A stretch of 64,000 bases of DNA from contig NZ_BNBE01000001.1 of the NCBI RefSeq assembly GCF_014654895.1, positions 2,232,001 to 2,296,000 on the forward strand. Reading direction: 5' to 3'. Under the pieces are notes generated by a model. It saw only the letters and a list, made by a program, of their open reading frames with translations. It was not told where the DNA came from and searched no databases. Positions 51,701 through 59,402 of the stretch are shown piece by piece. A program made the position numbers and the translations under genes. The stretch is from Streptomyces filamentosus (GTDB lineage Bacteria > Actinomycetota > Actinomycetes > Streptomycetales > Streptomycetaceae). Every line of letters starts with the position of its first letter. Position 1 is the stretch's first letter.

Positions 51701-54700
51701 TCAGGGCGCGGGGCGCGGCCTGGCCGGCGTACTCGGCCTCCCACTCCGCGGACGCCTGGGAGGCGACCTCGGACAGGGAGTTGCGCGGGTCGATCGGCTC
51801 GGCGTGGTCACAGGCGGACCACGCCTGCTTGAGGTTCTCGACCTCGATGCGGAACTCGGGGGTGCCCTCGGCGACCTTCTTGCCGAGGAAGCCGCCGTGC
51901 TTGAGGTAGGAGGCGATGTCGGTGGCGGTGGTGCCGCCCGGGAAACGGGTGTTGGTGGGGTCGGCGTCGCGCAGCATGAGGTCGGCCGACCAGTCGTGCC
52001 AGGCGTCCTTGCCGCGGTTCTGCTCGGTGATCTCCCGCGCCTTCGCCAGCGATTCGGTGCTGGGGTTGGTGTGGTCGTCCCAGCCGAGCCTGTTGGCCAG
52101 CTGCGCCTGGAACGCGGCGGTGAAGCCGAGGATGTCGGCGCCGAACTTCGGTGCGTGCAGGGTGATGCCGTCGTCGAAGGAGCTCATGGCGTACGGCCGG
52201 TTGGCGTCCTCCAGGACCGCTTCGCGGGCCGCGATGGAGTCCCAGTAGGCGTTGCCGGCGGCGCCGTCCTTCTCGCTGGCCTGCCCCAGGGGCATGAACC
52301 CGATCCAGCCGACGTCGCCGATCACGGCGGCCAGCTGGTCGTTCGTGCCGGTGAGGCCCTCGATGGCCTTGGCCTTCATCTGTGCGCCGCCCGCGTGCAG
52401 GGCGACACCGGCGAGGCAGCGGTTGAGGCGCGGGGTGGAGCGGACGTCCTTGATGACGGCCGTCAGCTCGTGCAGCCGGCGCAGGGCGTTGTCGGCGTCG
52501 ACGAAGATGCGCCGCACGCCGTCGGAGACCTTCTCGATCGCCTGGGAGAGCGCGGGCATGCGGCCCACGATCACGGCGTTCGACGCGATGTCGACGAGGT
52601 CCCAGAGGCAGTCCTCGACGTCGGAGGTGGCCAGGCACTGCTTGACCTTCGCGGCGTCGAGCTGTTCGAAGAGGATCGAGCCGCCGTTGTCGGTGGCCCA
52701 CTTGACGATGTCGACGGAGACGGCGGCGAGGCCGTCGCGGTAGTCGTCGACGCAGGTCTGGCCGCAGGCGTCGAGGAGGATCTTCTCCTCGCGCTCGCCG
52801 AGCACCGGCCAGTTGTTCGCGCCGCCCTCGATCGGGGTGACGCCCTCGGCCAGCGCGTCCTTGTGCGCGGCCTCGTTCTTCTCGCGCTGTTCCTGCTCGG
52901 CCTTCTTCGCCGCCTCCTCGGCGGCGGTGGAGTCGCCGTTCGCGTCGGACGCCTTCTCCTCGGCGTCCTTGGCGGCCTTCTCGGCCTCGGCGGCCTTGCG
53001 CGCGGCCTCGGCGGACGCCTCGGCCGAACGTCCGGCCTTCTGGTTCGCCTCGGCGGCGTGCCGCTCGGCGTCCGTGGCCTCCCGGTCGGCCCCGGCGGCC
53101 TCGCCGGCCACCTCGGTCGCGGTGTTACGGGCGCTCAGGGCGTCGTTGCCGGCCTGCTGGGCGTGTTCGCCTGCGGTCTCGGCCGCGGTCTTCGCGGCCT
53201 TCTGCGCCTCCGTCGCCTCGGCGGCGGACGCCTGGGCGCGGGTGACGGCCTCGACGGCGCGGACCGAGTCGGCGGCGGCGCGGGCGGCGGCCTCGGCCGC
53301 GAGCTTCGCGTCTCCCTGTGCCTGGCCGGCGGCGGCCTGGGCGTCGGTGGCGGCCTGGTTGGCCTCCGCGGCCTTCGCCTCGGCGGCGGCTGCCTGCTGC
53401 TCGGCGATCGTCTTCGACGACTGTCCCACCAGCACCGCGAACGCGGCCGAGGAGTCCTTCTCCTGGTACGGCGTGCCGGCCGAGATCGCCTCGGCGGAGG
53501 CGGTGACGGCGGCCTTGGCGCTGTCACGGGCGGCGAGCGCGGCCTGCCCGGCGGCGTAGGCGCGGCCGACGACGGTCGCGGCGGACTTCACCGCCTCGTC
53601 GGCGCCGGTCTGCGCGGCGGCGGCCTCCTCCTTCGCCTTGGCGGCGAGTTCGGTGGCGTTCTCCGACGCGGTGGCGGCCAGGTCGGCGCGGAGCGCGGCG
53701 TCCTGCGACGCGTCCAGCGCGGTCGCGGCGGCGGCGTGCGCGGACGAGGCCGCGCCCAGGGAGGTGTAGTACGCCTCCCACGCCTTGCTCGCGTTCGCCT
53801 CGGCCCGCTCGGCGGCGCCCTCGGCGGTGGTCGCGGCGGACCGTGCGCCGACGGCGGCCGCGGTGGCCTCGTCGGCGGCGGCCTGCGCGGCGGTCGCCGC
53901 CGCGGCGGCCTGCGTGGCGGCCGTACGGGCGGCCGTGGCGGCGGCCCGCGTCTCGGCGGCGGCCTCCGAACCCTCGGCGGCCGCCGCGGCGGCCTCCAGG
54001 GCGGCGGCGCGGGCGGCGGTGGCCAGCTTGCCCTGAAGCGCCGCGAAGGCCTTCTCCCGGGCGGCCCTGGCCGCCGCGGCCTTCTCGTCGGCGGTCTTCC
54101 GCTTGGCCTTCGCCTCGGCGGTCGACGTACCGGCGGCCGTCTCCGCGGACTGGGCCGCGGTCTTCTGCGTACCGGCCCTGCCCTCGGCCTCGGCGGCCTT
54201 GGCACGCTCGGCGGCGGCCGTGGCACGGGCGGCGACGGCGGTGGCCTTCTCCGTCTGCGCCTTCGCCCGCTCGCTCGCCGCGGTCTCCGCGGCCGACTTC
54301 GCCTTGTCCCGCTTCTGCTCGGCCGTCGTACGGGCCGATCCGGCGGTCTCGGCGGCCTGGGCGGCGGCCGTGGCGTTGGCCACGGCGCTGTCGGCGGCGG
54401 CCTTCGCCTGCGCGGCGGCCTCCTCCGCGGCGACCCGGCGGAACTCGGTGTTGATCGCGTGCGAGTCGGTCTGCGCCTTCGCCAGCAGGGCGTCCGCGTC
54501 GGCGACCGTCGCGTCGGCGGCCGACTTGGCGGTCCGGGTGGCCTTCGCGGCGGCCGAGGCGGCGGCCGCGGAGGCCCGCGTCACCTGCATCGACTGCTGC
54601 GCGTACATCAGGCCACGGCCGCGCGGCACCTTCGCGGTGTCGGCGACGGCCCAGGCCTCCTGCTGCGCCGTCGCGGCGCGCTCCACCGCCGCGGCGGCCG

Positions 54701-55871
54701 CGGCGGCGTGGGCGTCGGCCGAGGTCGCGCGGGCCGCCGCCTCGGTGCGGGCGGCGGCGAGATCGGCCGTCGCCTTGTCGTAGAAGGCCTGGTCGGGCTT
54801 CTCGAAGATGGTGTCGGGGTCGTTGGCGAGCACGTCCTGCCAGTGCTTGCGCCAGATGAGGATCTGCTCGGCGATCCACGCCTGCCGGATCGCCTCGATC
54901 ATGTCCTCGGTGGCGAGCCGGGTCGCCTCCGAGGCGTCGGCCTCCGCCTGGATGATCGTGGCCCGCTGCGCCGCCTGGCCCGCGTACTCCTGCTCCCACT
55001 CGACCATCGCGGTGATCACGGGGCCGTTCAGCCGGCGGCGGGGGTCGATCGGGTTCTGGTGGTCGCAGGCGGCCCACGCCTGCTTCAGGTCCTCGACCTC
55101 GACCCGGTACTCGGGCGAGTCCTTGACCGGCTCCGCCGCGGCATAGCCGCCGCGCCGCAGGTAGGAGGCGATGTCGCTGGAGGTCGTGCCGCGTGACCAT
55201 TCCCAGCCGACGTCCTGGAGCATGGAGTCGGCGGCGAAGTCGTCCCAGTCGTCCTTGCCGCGGTTCTCCTCGGTGAGGGCGCGGGCCTTCTCGACGGCCT
55301 CCGCGCTGGCCCGGCTCCCGCCGTCCTTGCCGAGCGGCACCGCGAGCTGGACCTTCGACAGGGCGGTGAAGTAGCTGACGTCCGCGCCAAATTCGGGCGC
55401 GTGCCAGTCCATGCCCTCGTTGTTCCAGGCGGACTGGACATAGGGCTTGTTCGCCGCGTTGAGTTCCTCGGTGCGCTTGGCGAAGGCGTCGATGTACGCC
55501 TGTGCGGTCTCGCCGTCGGCGTCCTTGGCCTGTCCGAGGGGGCCGAAGCCGATCCAGCCGATGCTGCCGACGGCCGTGCGGAGCTCTTCGTCGGTGCCGG
55601 TGAGCGCCCCGATCGCCGTGTTCTTCAGCTGCGGACCGCCGACGTGGAGGGCCACGCCGGTGACGCAGCGGTCCAGTCGGCGCTGCTCGCCGATGCTGTT
55701 GCGGTAGAGCCCCTGGTCCTCTTCCGGCGGCGTGTCCGCCAGGGCGGGGGCGCCCTGGATGACGCCCGCGAGGACGGCGGTCGCCGTGGCGAGCGCCGTG
55801 AAGCCGGTGGCCCTGGTGAGGGCCGCCCTTATGCGACGCCGGCGTCTGCCGACGTCCCTGAGCAAAGACAT
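48753..55871 (-). CDS. Giant secreted Ala-rich coiled-coil protein, probable polymorphic toxin (ALF/umbrella-toxin-like)
   Basis: A 2,372-residue exported protein. Residues 1 to about 45 form a signal peptide (RRRRRIRAALTRATGFTALATATAVLAGVIQGAPALA). Two homologous copies follow, about residues 66-1146 and 1147-2230. Each starts with an ALF-like unit (VALHVGGPQLKNTAIGALTG / VALHAGGAQMKAKAIEGLTG), then a conserved region with RGKD..D and DIASYL, about 600 residues of Ala-rich coiled coil containing PRGRGLMYAQQS and GTPYQE.D.SAAFAVL, and a Cys-containing end (CGQQCVDDYR, KRCLGQGDVESCLWTLVNV). Only the second copy is followed by a unique basic tip of about 135 residues (bases 48756-49170), ending LESGLAMDKSIVML. 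Stalk plus tip plus coupled immunity gene indicates a polymorphic toxin. ATG 55871 is chosen for the signal peptide. Confidence 0.72.
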   Translation of the reverse strand: MSLLRDVGRRRRRIRAALTRATGFTALATATAVLAGVIQGAPALADTPPEEDQGLYRNSIGEQRRLDRCVTGVALHVGGPQLKNTAIGALTGTDEELRTAVGSIGWIGFGPLGQAKDADGETAQAYIDAFAKRTEELNAANKPYVQSAWNNEGMDWHAPEFGADVSYFTALSKVQLAVPLGKDGGSRASAEAVEKARALTEENRGKDDWDDFAADSMLQDVGWEWSRGTTSSDIASYLRRGGYAAAEPVKDSPEYRVEVEDLKQAWAACDHQNPIDPRRRLNGPVITAMVEWEQEYAGQAAQRATIIQAEADASEATRLATEDMIEAIRQAWIAEQILIWRKHWQDVLANDPDTIFEKPDQAFYDKATADLAAARTEAAARATSADAHAAAAAAAVERAATAQQEAWAVADTAKVPRGRGLMYAQQSMQVTRASAAAASAAAKATRTAKSAADATVADADALLAKAQTDSHAINTEFRRVAAEEAAAQAKAAADSAVANATAAAQAAETAGSARTTAEQKRDKAKSAAETAASERAKAQTEKATAVAARATAAAERAKAAEAEGRAGTQKTAAQSAETAAGTSTAEAKAKRKTADEKAAAARAAREKAFAALQGKLATAARAAALEAAAAAAEGSEAAAETRAAATAARTAATQAAAAATAAQAAADEATAAAVGARSAATTAEGAAERAEANASKAWEAYYTSLGAASSAHAAAATALDASQDAALRADLAATASENATELAAKAKEEAAAAQTGADEAVKSAATVVGRAYAAGQAALAARDSAKAAVTASAEAISAGTPYQEKDSSAAFAVLVGQSSKTIAEQQAAAAEAKAAEANQAATDAQAAAGQAQGDAKLAAEAAARAAADSVRAVEAVTRAQASAAEATEAQKAAKTAAETAGEHAQQAGNDALSARNTATEVAGEAAGADREATDAERHAAEANQKAGRSAEASAEAARKAAEAEKAAKDAEEKASDANGDSTAAEEAAKKAEQEQREKNEAAHKDALAEGVTPIEGGANNWPVLGEREEKILLDACGQTCVDDYRDGLAAVSVDIVKWATDNGGSILFEQLDAAKVKQCLATSDVEDCLWDLVDIASNAVIVGRMPALSQAIEKVSDGVRRIFVDADNALRRLHELTAVIKDVRSTPRLNRCLAGVALHAGGAQMKAKAIEGLTGTNDQLAAVIGDVGWIGFMPLGQASEKDGAAGNAYWDSIAAREAVLEDANRPYAMSSFDDGITLHAPKFGADILGFTAAFQAQLANRLGWDDHTNPSTESLAKAREITEQNRGKDAWHDWSADLMLRDADPTNTRFPGGTTATDIASYLKHGGFLGKKVAEGTPEFRIEVENLKQAWSACDHAEPIDPRNSLSEVASQASAEWEAEYAGQAAPRALIMRAEADAAAATRAAADNMVEAIGQAWRADQVLRWQKYWHDLLERDPDNIFKPKKAMFDRANADLADARGKIQALVAASKTQAEAANAAAGRAVTAQKDAWAIADAAEVPRGRGLMYAQQSVQVARASGAAATAAAKATETAFNAAKATVSTSQTLLALAQTESHALKTEFHRIAAQEAAAQAKAAADSADRQATEAEANLKIAKAAQATAEREEQEAKAAAGTAQQQRAVAELERANAAAARATAETERDKAGVAEQAAQEQRGVAATARSSAVAAGQSAFGHLEDSLEAESRAETARNTAVKADRDKDAALSRAAALEAAAAAAEGTASATEARQAATEARAAADQAVSAAAAAWSAANTATTAAKNARAAATVANGAAERARSASDGAWAAYLKSSGSAAAAHAAAAEAIDASEAAALNAKKAEEDSKKASAAAAVAKKEAAAAHSEAVQTAQWAAKTAGYAYATSQAASAARDTALQVVKPAKEAIALGTPYQETDASAAFAVLTGQSALTLSQQQAAAATAKEAQAAEMAAEAQRLAEQAAADDKLAAEAAAAAAKDAERAAKAMKRAQIAAAEAAKAAKAAQAAAERADGWAMQAGTDAMQASFAANEAESDAAAAGNAATEAEKDAASARQAATDASADAAEADGAATQAEQDASSAEQAAANSQQYADEAETAASHAEEEERKEIEAERKAAMESGDTPVVGGDSNWQQMTAEEEQILLAECGQQCVDDYRAALQAVGAGVIDWVIANGAEILLEFIGVNDLKRCLGQGDVESCLWTLVNVASLVAIVGKLPAVGKAITTVVTGIGKFFEKAEWGKRTLNQLRKIIEKVRKEGPKPPHCLVKSGVATMSSTSFTRASFSAAAASDEPEVPCFKGLTGGKNFKAHWQSKKALLGKFLGKTYPKWKDDEGAEMLADLFELITSGKVKYVGLGTLKVEQPAGHIFRGSGLTLVVKTNGEWWTLLESGLAMDKSIVML

Positions 55872-56321
55872 TCGCGTGCCTGACAATCTTCTCGATCGCT
55901 CGGCAGACGAAATTCGCGGGCATGCCAAAGGGGCGGCCCTGTTCGGCCGCACGTAACACGAAAACCGCACCGAAGCGGCCGCCCCACCCCTGGAACTCCG
56001 CTGCCGCTTACCCCGCGACGATGTCACGTCGACCCTCCCGCAGGAAGATCAAATAATCTTCGCCTAGCAACACCGAGGGCCCCATAGGGGAGCAAAACCA
56101 ACCCCCGCTTGATCATTTTGTTACCACCCGTAAGGGGCCTCCGAGCAGGCAGTTCACCTCGGACGGAGGACCTTGCGCCTCACAATCGAGCAAAATATCC
56201 CTTGCCGCACATATCACCCCCGCCGACATCCAAACGTGATCCGGCCGCTCCCCCTCCGCCGCTAGGATCATTTCGTTTACGGTCCGCCCGCAAATGAGCA
56301 TCCCCGGAAAGAACCAAGAAA
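55872..56321. other. 450-bp divergent region between the toxin-like gene and lipoprotein 2
   Basis: Noncoding as far as can be seen and AT-richer than its surroundings. It holds the inverted repeat GAAGAT-CAAATA-ATCTTC (56044-56061), a possible operator in the toxin leader, and the promoter of lipoprotein 2 (-10-like TAGGAT, 56263-56268). An in-frame extension of the toxin gene to 56027 is open but has no signal-peptide logic. Confidence 0.5.
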
Positions 56322-57041
56322 ATGAGACTGCGCAGGGCCCTCCTGATCGCCTCCGCAATACCCGCCCTTTTCCTGACGACCGCGTGCAGCGGCGGGCCGG
56401 CGGATTCCGAGGGAAAGAAGCCGGAGCCCTCCCGGAAGAGCACGCAGAGCGCCCAGGAGAAGGAGTCCGCCGAGGCGAAGCGGCTCGGCACGCTCGACAC
56501 TCCCGCCCTGGAGGAGGTCGTCCTCACCGGCACGGTCGCCGGCATGGAGGCGAAGAAGATCGCCAAGGCGGAGGTCGAGGCCGGCCGGGACATGGACGCC
56601 GACCGGAAGGAGTGCCGGCCGCTGGCCAGCATGATCGGCGGCTTCACCCACATCACGCCGGTCGCCACCGCCCACCGCTCCCTGCAGAGCGCGAAGGCCA
56701 CCGAGGCCACCGTCGGCTCCATGTGGCTCGCCTCCCACTCCGAGCAGAACGCCACCCGCGTCATGGACGAGCTCGGTGCCGCGGTCACCGCCTGCCCCAA
56801 GGGCTTCAAGACCCTCGGCCTCACCTACGGCAAGGTCGAGAAGCTGCCCGCGCCCGAGCTCGGCGCCCAGGCCGTCGCGTACCGGATCACCGGCGACATC
56901 GGCAAGCAGAAGGTCCCCATGACGTACACCGTCGTCCGCGAAGGCGGCGTCATCGCCGCCTTCTACGGCGTCAACATGCTCGACCCCGAGAACGCGGCGA
57001 TCCCCGAAGCGGTCGTGAAGGCCCAGCTCGACCGCCTCTGA
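56322..57041 (+). CDS. Secreted lipoprotein with sensor-like domain (paralogue 2)
   Basis: A 239-residue paralogue of the lipoprotein at 47393-48121. The lipobox is LTTAC (Cys22) after MRLRRALLIASAIPALFLTTA. The linker is charged, and the folded part (GSMWLASHSEQNATRVMDELGAAVTACPKGF ... VPMTYTVVREGGVIAAFYGVNMLDPENAAIPEAVVKAQLDRL) aligns over its whole length with paralogue 1. The two cysteines of the folded part (ECRPLAS and TACPKGF) are conserved in both. It is divergent from the toxin-like gene. Function unknown. Confidence 0.78.
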   Translation: MRLRRALLIASAIPALFLTTACSGGPADSEGKKPEPSRKSTQSAQEKESAEAKRLGTLDTPALEEVVLTGTVAGMEAKKIAKAEVEAGRDMDADRKECRPLASMIGGFTHITPVATAHRSLQSAKATEATVGSMWLASHSEQNATRVMDELGAAVTACPKGFKTLGLTYGKVEKLPAPELGAQAVAYRITGDIGKQKVPMTYTVVREGGVIAAFYGVNMLDPENAAIPEAVVKAQLDRL

Positions 57042-57065
57042 ACCCACCCCGGGACGAAAGGGTTC

Positions 57066-57088
57066 CCCCGGTGCGCGGAGCACCGGGG
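57066..57088 (+). terminator. Hairpin after lipoprotein 2
   Basis: A perfect 9-bp stem CCCCGGTGC (57066-57074) with 57080-57088, loop GCGGA, 24 bp after the stop. A second small palindrome, TCTCGC-ATC-GCGAGA, follows at about 57113-57127. Confidence 0.6.
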
Positions 57089-57178
57089 CCGCCCGCCGGA
57101 CAGCGAGGGGCGTCTCGCATCGCGAGAAGGGCCGCCCCCGGCGGAATGACAGGGACGAATCACCCGTTGGGACATGTC

Positions 57179-58456
57179 ATGCCGTCTCCCTCTCCCGAGC
57201 CCGTCCCCACGCCCGCCCCCACCCCCGCGTCCTCCCCCCGGATGCCCCTGGCCGTCTACATCCTCGGCCTCTCCGTCTTCGCGCTCGGCACGAGCGAGTT
57301 CATGCTCTCCGGCCTCGTGCAGCCCATCGCGGAGGACATGGACGTCACCATCCCGCAGGCGGGACTGCTCATCTCCGCCTTCGCCATCGGGATGGTCGTC
57401 GGTGCGCCGCTGCTCGCCGTGGCGACCCTCCGGCTGCCCCGCAAGACGACGCTGATCGCCCTGATCACCGTCTTCGGCCTCGGCCAGGTGGCGGGCGCGC
57501 TCGCCCCGAACTACGCGGTCCTCTTCGCGTCCCGCGTGGTCAGCGCGCTCGCCTGCGCGGGCTTCTGGGCGGTCGGCGCGGCCGTCGCCATCGCGATGGT
57601 GCCGCAGACCTCCCGGGCCCGCGCCATGGCGGTCATGATCGGCGGGCTCTCCATAGCCAACGTCCTCGGCGTGCCCGCGGGCGCCTTCCTCGGCGAGCAC
57701 CTCGGCTGGCGCTCGGCGTTCTGGGCGGTCGGCGCGGCCTCCGCGATCGCCCTCGTCGGCGTGGTGACCCGCATCCCGCACATCCCCCGGCCCGAGACGA
57801 AGCCCCGGCTCCGCGAGGAGCTGGCGATCTACCGCGACCGCCAGGTGCTCCTGTCGATCGTGGTCACCGCGCTCGCCGCGGGCGGCGTCTTCTGCGCCTT
57901 CTCCTACCTGGCGCCGCTCCTCACCGACGTCTCCGGCCTGGACAAGACCTGGGTCTCGGCGGTCCTGGCCCTCTTCGGCATCGGCGCCCTGGTCGGCACG
58001 GCGATCGGCGGCCGGGTCGCCGACGCCCACCTCTTCGGCGTCCTCCTCACCGGCATCACGGCCTCGACGGTCTTCCTGGCGGCCCTCGCCCTCCTGGCCT
58101 CCTCGCCCGTGGCGACGACCGTCCTGGCCTTCCTCCTCGGCGTCTCCGCCTTCTACACGGCCCCCGCGCTCAACGCCCGCATGTTCAACGTCGCGGGCGC
58201 AGCCCCCACCCTCGCGGGCGCCACCACCACCGCCGCCTTCAACCTCGGCAACACCGGCGGCCCCTGGCTCGGCGGCACCGTCATCGACGCCGGCCTCGGC
58301 TACGCCTCCCCCGCCTGGGCGGGCGCCGCCATGACCCTCCTGGCCCTCGCCACCGCCGCCGTGGCCCTCCGCCTCACCCGCACCGCCAGGTCCCGCGTCG
58401 TGATCGGCGCCCAGGCCGCCCCGGCGGACCGGAAGGCGTACGACCACCAGGGCTGA
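57179..58456 (+). CDS. MFS exporter of the Cmx/CmlR (DHA1, chloramphenicol-type) group
   Basis: A 425-residue 12-TM exporter. The family start is visible (MPLAVYILGLSVFALGTSEFMLSGLVQPIAEDM) together with motif C-like [34 protein letters not shown] near helix 1 is the hallmark of the sugar-efflux/chloramphenicol-efflux subgroup. Drug specificity cannot be read from sequence. ATG 57179 is favoured; an in-frame ATG at 57146 is also open, and neither has a good ribosome site. It stands alone; no regulator is adjacent. Confidence 0.85.
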   Translation: MPSPSPEPVPTPAPTPASSPRMPLAVYILGLSVFALGTSEFMLSGLVQPIAEDMDVTIPQAGLLISAFAIGMVVGAPLLAVATLRLPRKTTLIALITVFGLGQVAGALAPNYAVLFASRVVSALACAGFWAVGAAVAIAMVPQTSRARAMAVMIGGLSIANVLGVPAGAFLGEHLGWRSAFWAVGAASAIALVGVVTRIPHIPRPETKPRLREELAIYRDRQVLLSIVVTALAAGGVFCAFSYLAPLLTDVSGLDKTWVSAVLALFGIGALVGTAIGGRVADAHLFGVLLTGITASTVFLAALALLASSPVATTVLAFLLGVSAFYTAPALNARMFNVAGAAPTLAGATTTAAFNLGNTGGPWLGGTVIDAGLGYASPAWAGAAMTLLALATAAVALRLTRTARSRVVIGAQAAPADRKAYDHQG

Positions 58457-58464
58457 CCCGGGCC

Positions 58465-58737
58465 CTATCCCTGTGCCGCCCGGCCCTTCGGGCGGCGCAG
58501 GCCCGCCTCGGTGAGGCGGCGGAGGAGCTCCTTGGAACCGACCTCGACCGCGCCCGCGTCGACGGCCTTCCCGTACCAGTCGGAGGGGATGTCGTAGTGG
58601 TCGCGGTCGAAGCCGCGGGCGGGGGCGCCGAGGGCGGCGGCGAAGGCGTGGAGCTCCTCGAAGGAGACGTCGCTGACCAGGTGGGACCACATGCGGCCGT
58701 GCCCCGGCCAGGTCGGGGGGTCGATGTAGAGGGTCAC
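58465..58737 (-). CDS. DUF4031-domain protein
   Basis: A 90-residue protein that begins TLYIDPPTWPGHGRMWSHLVSDVSFEELHAFAAALGAPARGFDRDHYDIPSDWY, the pattern of DUF4031, a small actinobacterial family of unknown function with conserved His, Asp and Trp residues. GTG 58737. Its stop converges on the MFS exporter stop with only 8 bp between them. The upstream small gene is 43 bp away on the same strand, so the two may be cotranscribed. Confidence 0.82.
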   Translation of the reverse strand: MTLYIDPPTWPGHGRMWSHLVSDVSFEELHAFAAALGAPARGFDRDHYDIPSDWYGKAVDAGAVEVGSKELLRRLTEAGLRRPKGRAAQG

Positions 58738-58780
58738 CGGCGGAGCCCCGTACCGCCGGGCGCCCGGCGCCTCCGGGAGC

Positions 58781-59146
58781 TCACGTCAGGCCGCCGACCG
58801 GGGCCACCACCACGCCCTGCTCGCCGCAGACCCAGTGGGGGTCGGGGCCGAGCTCGGGCTCGACGTCGAGGGCGTGCGGGTCGCCGGAGGAGCAGACGGG
58901 GCAGAGGGGCCAGCGGCCGTACTGCTCCAGGAGGGCGTCCTGGACGTCCTGGGCGACGAGTCCGGAGACGTACGCCACACCCTCGGGCCACTGCTCCACC
59001 CACCAGCGGCGGTGGGCCACCGACTCCTCGACCATCGACACGACCTGGGCGGCGGCCACGTCACGCGCCGCGAGGTCGGCCAGCACCAGTGCGCGAGCGG
59101 CGTGGAGCGCCTGCTCCACGGGGTCGATGTCGTCCATGGGGTTCAT
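58781..59146 (-). CDS. Small protein with a C-terminal CxxC motif, unknown function
   Basis: A 121-residue soluble protein. A helical N-terminal part (VEQALHAARALVLADLAARDVAAAQVVSMVEESVAHRRWWVEQWPEGVAYVSGLVAQDVQDALLEQYGRWP) leads to CPVCSSGDPHALDVEPELGPDPHWVC, which could hold one zinc. Not recognised as a named family. ATG 59146 is used; ATG 59137 is possible. Longer frames upstream run through tandem repeats and are rejected. Confidence 0.65.
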   Translation of the reverse strand: MNPMDDIDPVEQALHAARALVLADLAARDVAAAQVVSMVEESVAHRRWWVEQWPEGVAYVSGLVAQDVQDALLEQYGRWPLCPVCSSGDPHALDVEPELGPDPHWVCGEQGVVVAPVGGLT

Positions 59147-59149
59147 TGT

Positions 59150-59300
59150 CCCCCGGCCGGAGGGGAAAGGACGAAGACGTCCTCCCCGGCCGGAGGGGAA
59201 AGACGAAGGCGTCCTCCCGGGCCGGGGAGGAACCGCAGACGCCCTGCCCCGGCGAAGGGGAAAGGGGACGGGACGCAGACGCCCTCCGGAGCGGGCGTCG
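59150..59300. repeat. Imperfect ~34-bp tandem repeats upstream of the CxxC protein
   Basis: Units of the type CGGCCGGAGGGGAAAG, then ACGAAGACGTCCTCC, occur twice almost unchanged (about 59152-59185 and 59186-59218), followed by two more diverged copies containing GACGCCCT. Noncoding; between the CxxC protein and murR. Confidence 0.7.
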
Positions 59301-59356
59301 AGGACCAAGGTCCCCTCCCGATCCGGGACGTACGGGCTCTTGTCCGCGCGTCCCTC

Positions 59357-59402
59357 TGAAAGTATCTTTCAAGCGTGACCAATGACGTGAAGGAAACTTT
59401 CA
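59357..59402. promoter_or_regulatory. Paired MurR/RpiR-type operators at the murR start
   Basis: TGAAAGTATCTTTCA (59357-59371, a perfect palindrome of TGAAAG) and TGAAGGAAACTTTCA (59388-59402, one mismatch) start 31 bp apart, about three helical turns. They bracket the GTG of murR, so binding would block its own transcription, possibly of a leaderless mRNA. Confidence 0.75.

Noticed and set aside
48642..55196. A 2,184-residue plus-strand reading frame opposite the toxin-like gene.
   Set aside because: It is the mirror of Ala/Glu codons (reads as Gly/Leu/Arg repeats), has no signal or domain, and the minus-strand frame has a signal peptide, conserved motifs and proper start/stop coupling.
59150..59300. 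Tandem repeats considered as a CRISPR array.
   Set aside because: Units abut without distinct spacers, are degenerate and GC-rich, and no cas gene is present. The same holds for the other arrays in the window.
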